NCBI GenBank assembly: GCA_900312665.1
Contig: ONZQ02000008.1
Location: 496,001 to 560,000 of the forward strand
Length of the DNA stretch: 64,000 bases
Direction: 5' to 3'
From: Cephalotrichum gorgonifer
Lineage: Eukaryota > Ascomycota > Sordariomycetes > Microascales > Microascaceae
Shown here: positions 21,376-32,278 of the stretch, piece after piece
How the letters are laid out: each line of letters opens with the position of its first letter
Position numbering within the stretch: the stretch's first letter is position 1
The notes under the pieces: generated by a model
Told to the model about the DNA's origin: nothing
Seen by the model: only the letters and a program-made list of their open reading frames with translations
The model's database searches: none
Program-made: the position numbers and the translations under genes

Positions 21376-23449
21376 CTAAGCCTTGAACTCCTCAACCGTG
21401 TTCGTCTCCCACTTGCCCTCGACGAGGGCGAGGGGCACGATACCCGAGACGTGCATGTCCGGCCCAAAGATCTTCGCGTTGATGCCGAGCTCCTGCGTCG
21501 CCGCCTTGAGGTTCTTAAGACCCTCCTGGTAGTTGGGACCCGCGCGGCGCACCCACACCTGCACGTTGTGCTCGATGAACTGGGGCGCGAAGTCCCTCAG
21601 GGCCTTGATAACGCCCTTGAAGGTGCTGGCAACGTTGGTGAAGTTGGCGATGCCACCACCGATGAAGAGGACCTTGCCCTTGGGGTTTAGGGGCGCGCGG
21701 AGCATGAGGTCGAACACGGTGCGGGCGTAGTGGTAAGTCTGCGACTCGGTGGGGGCACCTGAGTACTCGCCGTAGTTGGCGAGCTCGTCGGCGAAACCGG
21801 CGGATGCGATGGCGTCGGCGTACACGACCGAGGCGCCACCACCAGCCACGAGAGTCCAGATGCGACCGTTGGCGTTGAGGACGGTCAGCTTCAGTGAGGC
21901 ACCCGTCTTGGCGTCAAGGTCGGCGATGTAAGCCTCCTCCTTGGTGAGCTCACGCCCGAAGGGGGCGGGGAACTCCATGGGCGGGCCGGCATCGATGTTG
22001 ACCTTGTTCGCCGAAGGGGCAACATTGGTGAGGCCGAGGGCGGCGGGGCCCCTGGCGATGGCCCACTTGGCACCGCACTCGAAGTCGGCGGTCTGGTCAA
22101 GCTTCGCCGCGAGGTCGAGGAAGTGAACAGACGCCGACGTGGCATCCTCGTTGGGGATAACCACGAGAGGGTTGATCTCGAGGTAGGTGAACTGGCAGTC
22201 AACATAGACGGCATAGAGGCGGGTTATGAAGTCGACGAGGACCTTGTGGATGCCCTCGGGAACCTTGGAGAGGAGGGCCTCGGCGATCTCCCTGTTGGAA
22301 GGATACTCGGCGAGGTCCACAGGGATGAGGAGCTTCTCAGCCTTCTCGTCGACATCACCAACATCTACACCACCTTCATGGGTGAACAGGATCCAGTCGC
22401 CCTATCGTAAAAAAAAAAGTCTTGTTAGTGATACTCGATATGGTATGGCGGGTTTTGCTGTCAAGCACAGGGAACGTTAGGGAAGCGGAGTGGGGTCGGT
22501 GGAGGGATTTCTGTAGGAGAGCGAGCCGACCGCCCGTGCGAGGTGGCATCCGTTCGTCCGCGCGCTCCGCCGGCAGAGCCCCGATAAAAACACCGGGTAA
22601 GAAACGTTCCAACCCACAACCGGCGCCATTATGTATAAAGGGCCTCGCACGCGCGGATCAGCTCGCACACACGAAACAAGACAACTCCACTCCAACTTTT
22701 TTTCCGACAATATCGTGAACTGCTAGTTCGTGAAGGAATTCATCGTGACCACTCGGTCGGGCTTCGGTGTTCTCACAACTGGAAGAGAAAATACTCACAT
22801 CTCGGACGGAGTTAATGCAGATATAGTACTCCTGGTTTTGCTCGTGCTTCACGAACGGCTCAACTGGAACTAGTCAGCAATTCTTCTTCTCACGACTATT
22901 GGATCATATGGAGACCTACCCAAGAAGTTGCGGAGGACACCGCTAACATGCTCAACCTTCACCTCCTTACCGGCACGCTCAGCGACCCAGGCCTTCGCGT
23001 CGGCCCACGTCTTGTTTAGGGCTAGGAGACCGCTCTTTCCTCGGCGCTTGATACTAGGAGCAAGTCAGTATTAGCCTGCGACCTTGAACCGCAAGCCCTC
23101 ATGGCGCTTCTCTGGGAACCCGCGCCTCCGCCCTCTGTGCGGGATGGACGTTGGGGACCAAGACGGGCTGCAGGGGCATTGGGATTCGAGACAGTCGGGG
23201 GCATACGCACAGCATGTCTGGCTTGGCGACGAATCTGGCATTGGGCTGAAGCAGCCACGGGTAGGTGACCTCGGCCTGGTCGAGGACACCCTGAATATCG
23301 GCATCTTCGGGGAAGTTGAGAACGGCCAACCTCGGGGGAGGGTTGTGCGCCGGCGCGGGGAGAGGCGCAGGCTTGATTACGGGGGCGCGGGTGAGGAAGT
23401 AGTTGAGGATGGCCTTGCCATCGGCCTCGAGGATTGACTTCGCAGACAT
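21376..23449 (-). CDS. ACL2: ATP-citrate lyase subunit 2 (citrate/CoA-ligase-like part)
   Basis: Four exons on the minus strand: 23211-23449, 22920-23053, 22799-22863 and 21376-22401, giving 487 aa. With ACL1 it forms cytosolic ATP-citrate lyase, which converts citrate, CoA and ATP to acetyl-CoA and oxaloacetate for lipid and secondary metabolism. This half corresponds to the N-terminal ATP-grasp and citrate-binding part of the animal single-chain enzyme. Visible blocks are the MSAKSILEADGK start, LIKRRGKSGLL, the ATP-grasp metal-site region YLEINPLVV, LVAGGGASVVYADA, and VLFIGGGIANFTNVA. All four splice phases agree. It is divergent from ACL1 across 2.56 kb, the usual filamentous-ascomycete arrangement for coordinated expression. 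Confidence 0.96.
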
Positions 23450-26011
23450 TATGGATATATTAGGAGGGCCTAAAGGTGAGCGCAGGAGATGGTTAGCTAC
23501 CTCCACTTGCAAACAGGTATGTCTTGAGCTTCACAGGAGGAGGAGCAGCAGCGGCGGCGGTTCGTTGTCGTGCCTGGCGAGTGCCAGAGCGACATCGGCA
23601 AGCTTGCCCACCAAGCACCTTGGGGCCTTGAGGAGAGCAAAGTTGCAAGACCTTCAAAACTTACGGTGTTAACAGGTGTGAGGAATATGGTTCAAGGAAA
23701 CAATTCCCGAATTTGGGCAATCGCGAAAGTGATTGATCTCGGGAGGAAATGGGCTTGCTGAGGGGAGGGAGTTGCAGACAAGGTTGATGATGGCTCTCAG
23801 GAAAATCAAGGTGGGGAGGAATTGTTCGGGTTGACCTCAGTCTGGCACAGGGCAGAAAAATTGGGGCGGAGGGTGAAGGCGCTCAGGTACGGAAGTACAC
23901 ACGAATGAGGGGTCCTTCACACTCAGGAGACAGGAAAGGCGGTGGACACTGGAATATGCTGCTCAAGTGAGTCGGAGGGAGGGGCTGGAAGTCCAGATGC
24001 CTTTCTTCAATTTGATTTCCCTTTGTCTTCCCCGCAAATCCCTTTCCCCAATGCTTTTTACCCCTTTATCCCTCTACCTGTTCACTCTCTAACCTCCAAG
24101 CCCGCCAGTCTCGAGTCCTTGCTCACACAACAAAATGTCAACAGTTCCCAAGTGGGTGACAATCATTACGAAAATTTTGGGGTCTGAGCTTGGGCCTGGT
24201 GGGGGAGCTGCAAGTGGGTCTCGTCAGTTTAGGTACCTGAAGATAAAGTACAGGTACCAGCCTGAGCTGATGCGCAACTTCAACAGGGGTTCCGAAGTTG
24301 GGAGCATGAATGGCGAGACAGCACACACGCGACCATTGGAACTGTCATCAAGAGTCAGCATCGTCATCCTCCGCTCGATATGTCCCTTTCTTTTTTTATT
24401 AGCACCAATTGGCAGCCACGGGCTATTCTTGCCTGGTACAGCCCAGGTCAGCTTTCTATTCATATCCCTCGTGTTACGATGGGGATATGATATGTGGAGC
24501 AGGGAAGGCTTACGAATACGAAGAGGGTCCTGAACGCTTATCGTCATTAAGGCTTTGTGGCCTTCCCCACGGACAACTCAGTCCGCCGATGGGACAAGCT
24601 GGCCTGCCTTCCACCGGAGCCTAGGTTGGGGACCCGGGTGGACCCGGAGGGGGTCCGGACTGGTGGTGCAAGCCATTGGATCATGGTTGTACTCCTCGGA
24701 CAGTCTGTCACCCCCCCGCCGGATAAGTGCTTGGAGGCTGGGATTAGTGTCGCAGGTGAGGCCGAGAAGCGAGTGCTCTTCGTCGATGGGCCCTTATCAT
24801 TTTGGGTGGTAGTTACTATTATTTCCATCCTCCGACGTCTCTCTGTCTGAGGAGTTCCGATCATGGATGCACCCAAGACGTGGTGGGGCTGGATTCTATA
24901 ATGTACTAGTACATTGGTAGTGCGCACTAGCCCAGGTACCGCCACCCCTGTCTGCGCCATCCCAGCAACCAGGAGATTCAACAGGTCTCGAAAAAGTTGA
25001 GGAAAGGGTACTGAGGCGGTGGAGCTCAGCTCGATCGAGTTGGCACCCGCTCCTCACAAAAGTTGACACCGGCGGGGTATTCCACCGAGTCCGAGTCAGG
25101 GCTAGTCCCTTGGACTCGAGCAGTATTTGCGGCGCAAACTCAGCAGTGGCCGACATCTGCCAGTTATGAAGGTCCCTCCCAGAAGCAAGTAAGTGTCATT
25201 AATTCGCGCGTCTCTATCATCAAGAAGCTAATATCAATGAGTCGGTAGAAGCTCACCAGCTACCGCACTACAGCTACTAGTACTCCTCTAGGTAGGCGGG
25301 GTTAAAACTACCATTGACTTTAGGCTGTGGGACAGGTGCCAGCTTGACCGCCTCTTTCCAACCCTGTGCCAATTCCGCCTTAAGGCCGTTACTTCCCTCC
25401 GCGTCACGGCGCAAAAGAGTCCCTGCCCCAGCCCCAGCCCACCATCCATCCCACCTTCCCAAGCTCAGCCAACGAAGCCGCCCCCCATCACTTCCGGTTT
25501 TCACCCCGTTGAGTACTCGTAAGAGCAACAATCCTACCAACATTTGAACTTCGAAGTTGGCATCATCTTTCCAGAGTCAAGTGCGAGAGGATATCACTGC
25601 TCGGCTCTTCGAGAATACCACAGTCCTATTTTCCCTCAAGCGTCAGGATCTAGCGCAGGTATGTTCAATGACAATTTGTCCGACACATGCCCAGAAATCG
25701 AGCTGGTGTACCTGCTGCGATAGCGGCGTTTTGTCCACCTCCCCTTACCCACCAATTTTTTTGTTGGAACCTTCTACTCCCACCCCGTCCAATTCCCCCT
25801 GTCAACTGTCAACGGTACCTCGCTCCCCATTATCGGCATTCTTCCCCATCTCCCCCCAAACCTATTAACAATCTTCAATCTTCACATCTTCACCTCGTTC
25901 AGGCTGCAGTCTGCTAACCTCGTGGCATCTTCTTCCCTCGCAGCAGCACGCAGATTGACTCGACTCGCGATTCTTCATCCAAAATAGCTCGAGCTCTCCT
26001 CCTCCCCAACC
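23450..26011. promoter_or_regulatory. shared ACL2/ACL1 divergent promoter region
   Basis: The 2,562 bp between the divergent ACL start codons should contain both promoters and probably long 5' leaders. The last 250 bp before ACL1 are CT-rich. Frames up to 144 aa exist but lack family resemblance and splice support. A leader intron is possible but not assigned. Confidence 0.6.
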
Positions 26012-28070
26012 ATGGCCACTCCCTCCCCTAATGGCGCTGCCGCCAACGGCAAGCCCGCCGCGTCCCTCTCAGCCAACGACAACATCCGCCGTTTCGCTGC
26101 CCCCAGCCGGCCCCTGAGCCCTCTGCCCTCGCACGCTCTCTTCAACAACAAGACTAGGTGCTTTGTCTATGGACTGCAACCGCGTGCCGTGCAGGGCATG
26201 CTCGACTTCGACTTCATCTGCAAGCGGTCGACGCCTTCAGTGGCGGGCATCATCTACACCTTTGGTGGTCAGTTCGTGAGCAAGATGTACTGGGGCACCA
26301 GCGAGACCCTCCTACCCGTTTACCAGGAGGTTGGCAAGGCCGCCGCGAAGCACCCCGACGTTGATGTCGTCGTCAACTTCGCCTCCTCCAGGAGTGTGTA
26401 CAGCTCGACCATGGAGCTCATGCAGTACCCCCAAATCAAGACCATTGCCATCATTGCGGAGGGTGTGCCCGAGCGCGTAAGTCTAGTCTTGTTGGCCCCT
26501 GGAACCCCACAGCCATAGGACCGTATACTAACTGTCATAGCGCGCCCGTGAGATTGCCCATGTGGCCGCCCTGAAGGGTGTCACCATCATTGGCCCCGCC
26601 ACCGTCGGTGGCATCAAGCCCGGCTGCTTCAAGATCGGCAACACTGGTGGCATGATGGACAACATTGTTGCCTCCAAGCTGTACAGGAAGGGCTCCGTTG
26701 GCTACGTCTCCAAGTCCGGTGGCATGTCCAACGAGCTGAACAATGTTATCTCGCAGACCACCGATGGTGTCTACGAGGGTGTTGCTATTGGTGGTGATCG
26801 GTACCCCGGAACTACGTTCATCGACCACCTGCTCAGGTACCAGGCCGACCCGGAGTGCAAAATCCTCTTGCTTCTCGGTGAGGTCGGTGGTGTCGAGGAG
26901 TACAAGGTCATTGAGGCCGTCAAGCAGGGCATCATTACCAAGCCCATCGTTGCTTGGGCTATCGGTACCTGCGCTACGCTGTTCAAGACCGAGGTCCAGT
27001 TCGGCCACGCGGGCGCCTTCGCCAACTCGCAGCTCGAGACCGCTGCCATGAAGAACAAGATGATGAAGGAGGCCGGCTTCTACGTGCCTAACACCTTCGA
27101 GGACTTGCCCGAGCTCCTCAAGTCCGTCTACGAGAAGCTCTGCAAGGAGGGCACCATCGTTCCCCAGCCCGAGCCCGTTGTGCCCAAGATCCCCATAGAT
27201 TACTCTTGGGCTCAGGAGCTCGGCCTGATCCGCAAGCCCGCTGCCTTCATCTCCACCATTTCCGATGACCGTGGCCAAGAACTCCTCTATGCCGGCATGC
27301 CCATCTCGGACGTGTTCAAGGAGGATATCGGCATCGGTGGTGTCATGTCCCTCCTGTGGTTCCGCCGCCGCCTGCCCGACTATGCCGGCAAGTTCCTTGA
27401 GATGGTGCTCATGCTCACGGCTGACCACGGCCCCGCTGTGTCCGGTGCGATGAACACCATCATCACCACCCGTGCAGGCAAGGACCTCATCAGCGCTCTC
27501 GTGAGCGGTCTCCTGACCATCGGCTCCCGCTTCGGTGGCGCGCTTGACGGCGCGGCCGAGGAGTTCACCACGGCGTTCGACAAGGGTCTCAGCCCCCGCG
27601 AGTTCGTAGACAGCATGCGCAAGCAGAACAAGCTCATCCCCGGTATCGGACACCGCGTGAAGTCGCGGAACAACCCCGATCTCCGCGTCGAGCTCGTCAA
27701 GGAATACGTCAAGGCCAAGTTCCCGTCGCACAAGATGCTCGACTACGCGCTCGCCGTCGAGTCGGTCACGACCTCGAAGAAGGACAACCTCATCCTCAAC
27801 GTCGACGGCTGCATCGCCGTCTGCTTCGTGGACCTGATGAGGAACTGCGGTGCCTTCTCGTCGGAGGAGGCCGAGGACTACCTGAAGATGGGTGTCCTCA
27901 ATGGTCTGTTCGTCCTCGGAAGGAGCATCGGTCTCATTGCGCATTACCTCGACCAGAAGAGGCTGCGCACCGGCCTATACCGCCACCCCTGGGACGATAT
28001 CACGTATCTCCTGCCTAACCTCAAGTCCGGTCCGCCTGGTGCTGAGGGTAGGGTCGAGGTTCACATGTAG
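26012..28070 (+). CDS. ACL1: ATP-citrate lyase subunit 1 (CoA-ligase/citrate-synthase-like part)
   Basis: Two exons (26012-26476, 26541-28070) give 664 aa. This subunit carries the phosphohistidine and the C-terminal citrate-synthase-like domain of cytosolic ATP-citrate lyase. The N-terminal CoA-binding Rossmann part includes GGQFVSKMYWGTSE and VGGIKPGCFKIGNTGG. The active-site His lies in the GHAGA motif of the middle domain. The C-terminal homology domain holds LIPGIGHRVKS, LNVDGCIAVCFVDL and RLRTGLYRHPWDDITYLLP. The intron at 26477-26540 is in phase 0 between the Glu-Arg and Arg-Ala-Arg codons. Length and order match fungal orthologues, with no anomaly. Confidence 0.97.
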
Positions 28071-28771
28071 ATGGACTGGGTGGCACTTGGGAGATTGGAA
28101 AAGGGGGGTTGGGAAGCTGGCTAAGGAATTTTAGGGATTGCGATGGAGCCGGGTCGTGATCATATTGCGCAATTGATCTGTATGACAGTAGTCTTAGGGA
28201 TATTATATGCCCGTTAATACCGGTATTCAAGATGACCACACTCTCAACGTTGCGAGACCTATGATTCTCATGTCGTGCTGTATTAAATCCAAGTCTAAGT
28301 CCTGTTTTAATGAAGGTAATAATAGATTACGTAAGCATGGATGGGCTGGTGGGTTGATTATACACACGTGATTCGCGCGTTCGACCTCGACTTCAAGAAA
28401 TCCTCTGCGGGAACTGGCGAAAGAAGCCGAACACGCAGCACATTAGTAGCGATACCACTTGCGCCGTAGAGCTATCCGGATTTTTGTGGACGTATTCCCT
28501 GAGGGTAAGTATTCCGTTTACGCCTTGTTCACTTTGGGAATCTGGACTAAACTTTGCGACCTGCCGTATAGCTCGAACCTGAATCGCAAGACGAAAGCAT
28601 CCTTACCGAACGATAACCCTCCCCCCTTCGAACGCCGCGACGACCTATCCCTGAGCCGGTCTCTACGAGTGAAGAAAAAAACACGAAAGGGGGTCCCCAT
28701 AACTCACTCACCAACCCCAAATCACGACAACACAGCGCCTCCGACGAAAGGAGAGAGACGAAGGAAAAAAG
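28071..28771. other. intergenic region, ACL1 3' end / uL30m leader
   Basis: A 701-bp stretch holding the ACL1 3' UTR and the uL30m promoter. An A/G-rich leader directly precedes the uL30m ATG. Frame-shifted open frames cross the uL30m start but look non-coding. Confidence 0.45.
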
Positions 28772-29038
28772 ATGTCCTACTTCAGGGTAACGCTCCACCG
28801 CTCGGCCATCGGCCTCCCGAAGCGCACGACGGGCGTCCTGGCGGCGCTCGGGCTCCGGCGGAGGAGCCAGGTCGTGTTCCACCCCGTCGAGGCGCAGTTC
28901 GCGGGTATGATCATGAAGGTCAAGGAGCTGGTGAGGGTGGAGGAGGTGGACAGGATATTGACGAAGCGGCAGGTCACGGCCTCGAGGAGGCCGGACAGGG
29001 GATTCGAGGTTTTGGGGAACGTGAGGAAGATGGAGTGA
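28772..29038 (+). CDS. MRPL33: Mitochondrial large-subunit ribosomal protein uL30m
   Basis: A single exon of 88 aa. It matches the uL30 fold: an initial beta strand (YFRVTLHRSAIGLPKRT), a helix with VLAALGLRRR, a strand pair, and the KVKELVRVEEV helix and strand seen in yeast Mrpl33. The protein is strongly basic and short, the usual size for this family, which lacks a long cleavable presequence. The start is supported by the family N-terminus at Met1. Identification relies on motif spacing in a small protein but is convincing. Confidence 0.87.
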   Translation: MSYFRVTLHRSAIGLPKRTTGVLAALGLRRRSQVVFHPVEAQFAGMIMKVKELVRVEEVDRILTKRQVTASRRPDRGFEVLGNVRKME

Positions 29039-30023
29039 TGGCCTGGCCCGGTCGGGCTGGCTGAGCGGAGGACCAGGAGGAGGAGGAGGAAGAAATCTGT
29101 AATATAGTGTATATTGCCTCTAGAAGGGAAACAAAACTGTGCATATCTCATGTGTGGGTGGGCGACGCAGTGGGCATGCTGTGATTCTCCGTTGTCGTGA
29201 GGTTCTCTCCCAAGTCTTTGCAAATATCCGCTTTTTGCTCCCCTGATTTCTCGGGCCTAGCGGGGATCCTACCGAGGGTGGCTTGCCCTCATATCCCAGA
29301 CACCGACCTGGCGAAGACAACCCAAGGAACTACAGTAGGGGGCTGAGGGTTCCCAATGCAATGTCTGGAAGGAAGCTGACGAACCCCCCTTTCTCAATTC
29401 CTAGGGGGTGAATCAAGTCCCAGTCTGGGACCGAAGCTCAGCAATAGTTCAAGATAGCTGCCCCCCCTTTAGACCTCACGTTGCCTGGAGACAGTCCGAA
29501 TAGAATACCAACTTACGTTCACGGTTTGAACGATGGGAGCTACATCGGCGGGTGGTCATGGAGACGGAACACTGCAGGTTCCATAGCCACAGTACACATT
29601 AGAGCATCTTAGTACGAATTCTTGCTCTCGAGGCGCAAGGTGCATAACGTAGCTCCATGATGTCAACATCAAACGAGGATTCATCATGACGAAAGGGCAA
29701 CAAGACTGAGCCAGGGCGCATAACTTAGCTTCCTAGCCCACGCCTCCCATACCCCCTTTGAACCTCCCCGTGTTTCCAGGCCAGAAAAGCATCCCCCCTT
29801 GTTCATCACGAAGACGCCGTCCAGTCGGAACCAACTATCCTATCGGGCTAAAGCACAACAGCCCCAAAGGGAGACAAAAAAATGTCCCAAAAGTTTCGCA
29901 TCCTACTCCTTTTCCCCCGAACCAACAAAATGAAAGGCACCTCAAGGAAACGAACCAACCAAACTAGCACCCGAGAAAGACCCTCACCCTATCCCCCATC
30001 CCCCTTCAGCCAGAGGGGAGACC
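29039..30023. other. convergent intergenic region, uL30m / EAF3
   Basis: A 985-bp stretch between convergent stop codons. No gene, tRNA or repeat was recognised. Confidence 0.45.
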
Positions 30024-31444
30024 CTAGAACTTTGTGCTCTCGGCGTACTCGTACGAGGGCGTCTCATATTGCGACACGAAGTACTTGGACGAGTTCTTGG
30101 TGAGCCACGTAGTGAACTTGGCGATCTCCTCTCGGAGGCGGGTAACGGACTGGTGGTCCATGTTTGTCTGCGCGATGAGCTCCTCCAGCGAGACTTTTTG
30201 CATACAAGAAAGAATATTAGTTTATTTGGGGCTCTGGACACATACGGGACCGCACGCACGCATGCTAAAAGATCAGGGGAGGGAGGAGGGGTGGATGGCG
30301 TACCTAGGAGGCGGCAGAGGTGCTCAGGCCCGTAAGTGTCAGTGACGCACTTGGGCTCGCCCTCCTTGGCCTTTGCCCACTGCTCACGGACCTCGTGGTA
30401 CTGTACCCTCTCAAATCTAGACCCCATGTTAGCCAAGCAGATTCGCTCACCCGTCACCTCTATGGAAACATGACCGAAAAAGGGAAAGGGAAGAGGAGGA
30501 GAAAGAGGGTAAGAAGACACGGGGGGGCACCACTTAAACTCACCTGTAGAGCAGTATCCTCGGGAGCGACTTCTCAAAGTACTCCCTCAGCCCCGCAAAG
30601 GTTTCCTCGAGGATGTCGGCGACGGCGGACCCCTCCTCGCGGTGGGGGCGCTCGTAGGCGAGGTAGTCCTCGAAGATCTCAGAAACGGGGTGGGGGTGGG
30701 GGATGGGCACGAGCTGGTTGTTTTTGGTTATGTTCTCCCAGTCGTCGACAAGGATCGACTTGATATGGTCAGGGATGGGGAGCTTGATTGACGGCCTCGA
30801 GTGGAAGCCCTCGTCCTGGAGCTTTGTCAGTGACATTTTGTTTTGTTTTTAGTTGAGTCGCTGCAGTGGGATACTAAAAAAAAAAGGTCTCTTCCCCTCG
30901 CCCGCGAATAACGCGTCATAAAAGTACAGTCCCGCGGGATATGACCAAAATTGGGGAAGATGGTACACTCATGAGAATAGGGTAAAGGGGAGAGGGAAGG
31001 ATGGATAGATGATAGGAGATGGGGGGAGAATAAACCCACCTGCTCGAGCTCGTAATCCCTCGTCCTCCTCGGGCCCCTGCCACCCTGGCTTCCTCCTCCT
31101 CCCCTCTCCTCGCTCCCCCTCGACGACTCCGCCACGGCCGCCTTCCCCTTCTTCACCTTCCCAGACGCCGACGACTTCTGCGTCAGGTTCCTCATCTGCG
31201 ACATCAGCTGCTCCGCCAGCTCCACGTTCTCCGGGTTGTGCTTCCGGACACGGTCCGCCGGCACCCAGTCGTCCCACGTCGCCTTCCAGCCCTTGTAGTG
31301 GATCTTGTACTGGTAGCCCGCGTCAGGCCCGCCGTCGGGGACCTGCTGGATGTCGAGGACCTTAGCCTCGTAGAGCATCTCGTGGTGGAAGCAGAGGACC
31401 TTTTCGTCCTTTGCGTAGGGTTGGGGGGGTGGTTTGGGAGCCAT
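30024..31444 (-). CDS. EAF3: Chromodomain/MRG protein Eaf3 (MRG15-like)
   Basis: Exons 31040-31444, 30544-30815, 30304-30416 and 30024-30193 give 319 aa. Eaf3 belongs to the NuA4 acetyltransferase and Rpd3S deacetylase complexes and binds H3K36-methylated nucleosomes in transcribed genes. The N-terminal chromo barrel spans about residues 10-75 (KVLCFHHEMLYEAKV, YKIHYKGWKATWDDWV). A Ser/Lys/Gly-rich linker follows. The MRG domain runs from about 140 to the end (PSIKLPIPDHIKSILVDDWE, ILLYRFERVQY, LEELIAQ). An ATG at about 30836 that seems to start the MRG part is intronic: the acceptor GCTCCAG|GAC places Asp-Glu-Gly-Phe-His directly after Glu-Leu-Glu-Gln, as in orthologues. Identity is secure. 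Confidence 0.94.
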
Positions 31445-32278
31445 GGTGGTGGGGAGTGGCTGGAATGAACAGAGCTATGGATTGGAGTGTGCTCGCGCAG
31501 AAAATATACAGCCGATGCTGCTAGCACAGGGTTTTTGAGATTCAGGATGGTGTAGGAGTGGATTCCAGGCGTGAGATGTCTATACGTGCGTGGTTGAGTG
31601 AGATGCCTGAGTGAGGTCGTGAGAGCTCTGACAGAGTCCGCTGGTGGTGTAGGAGTGTCAGGTGAATATTAATCGCACTGTATGTTTGCTGGTATCATTT
31701 GCAGCGGCCGTACTGTGTAGTTAATACAGACACAGTATGATCTCAATTCTTTTGAAAAAGTGTTACAAGGCTTATTGAGAGAATCCAGTCAGTAACTCAG
31801 AAATAAACACTGAATCCCGAGTCATTGTTTTTTTCAGGTGGCATCGGGCGGATTTGGGAGGAACGGCTTGAAGTCAAGGAAGGTAGTATCTGAGGAGGCA
31901 GGAGTTGGTGTGAGAAAACGCGTCGTCACGCGTCTCGAGCACTAGCAGCAATTAACCTCCGGCCCAGTTCGAATTCTATCTCAACATGCTTCCACATCTG
32001 CTTCAACCATTTTGACATATGTACCTACGGCAGAGGGTAATAGGCACGACTGCAATCACAAGAACTAAGAGCGACACAAGGGATCAACAGGACAGGAATG
32101 ATCAGTCTAGTCTATCATGCAGTGTCTAAGAACAGACTAATATTCGGCGGTATAGATGCATTAATGATCCAGTCGCCATAGCGCCTCTCGCATAGAAAAA
32201 ATGTCCCTTTCGAATGGAATACAGAATACAGCCTGAACACCATGCTCATAAACTCCCACTACTCCGTCCTCGCCCTGG
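31445..32278. other. intergenic region upstream of EAF3
   Basis: An 834-bp stretch with the EAF3 promoter. AT content rises after about 31,680, marking the left edge of a gene-poor island that runs to MET6. No gene recognised. Confidence 0.45.

Noticed and set aside
26535..27944. 469-aa minus-strand open frame opposite ACL1
   Set aside because: It is an antisense shadow caused by the strong GC3 codon bias of ACL1; composition is Gly/Leu/Asp-rich with no family resemblance.
30042..30060. TACTCGTACGAG motif copy
   Set aside because: It lies inside the EAF3 coding sequence and is explained by its codons, so it was not counted with the intergenic hexamers.
30540..30836. Separate small MRG-domain gene starting at 30836
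   Set aside because: The first seven residues are intronic; splicing at 30816/30815 fuses this part to the chromodomain exon as EAF3.
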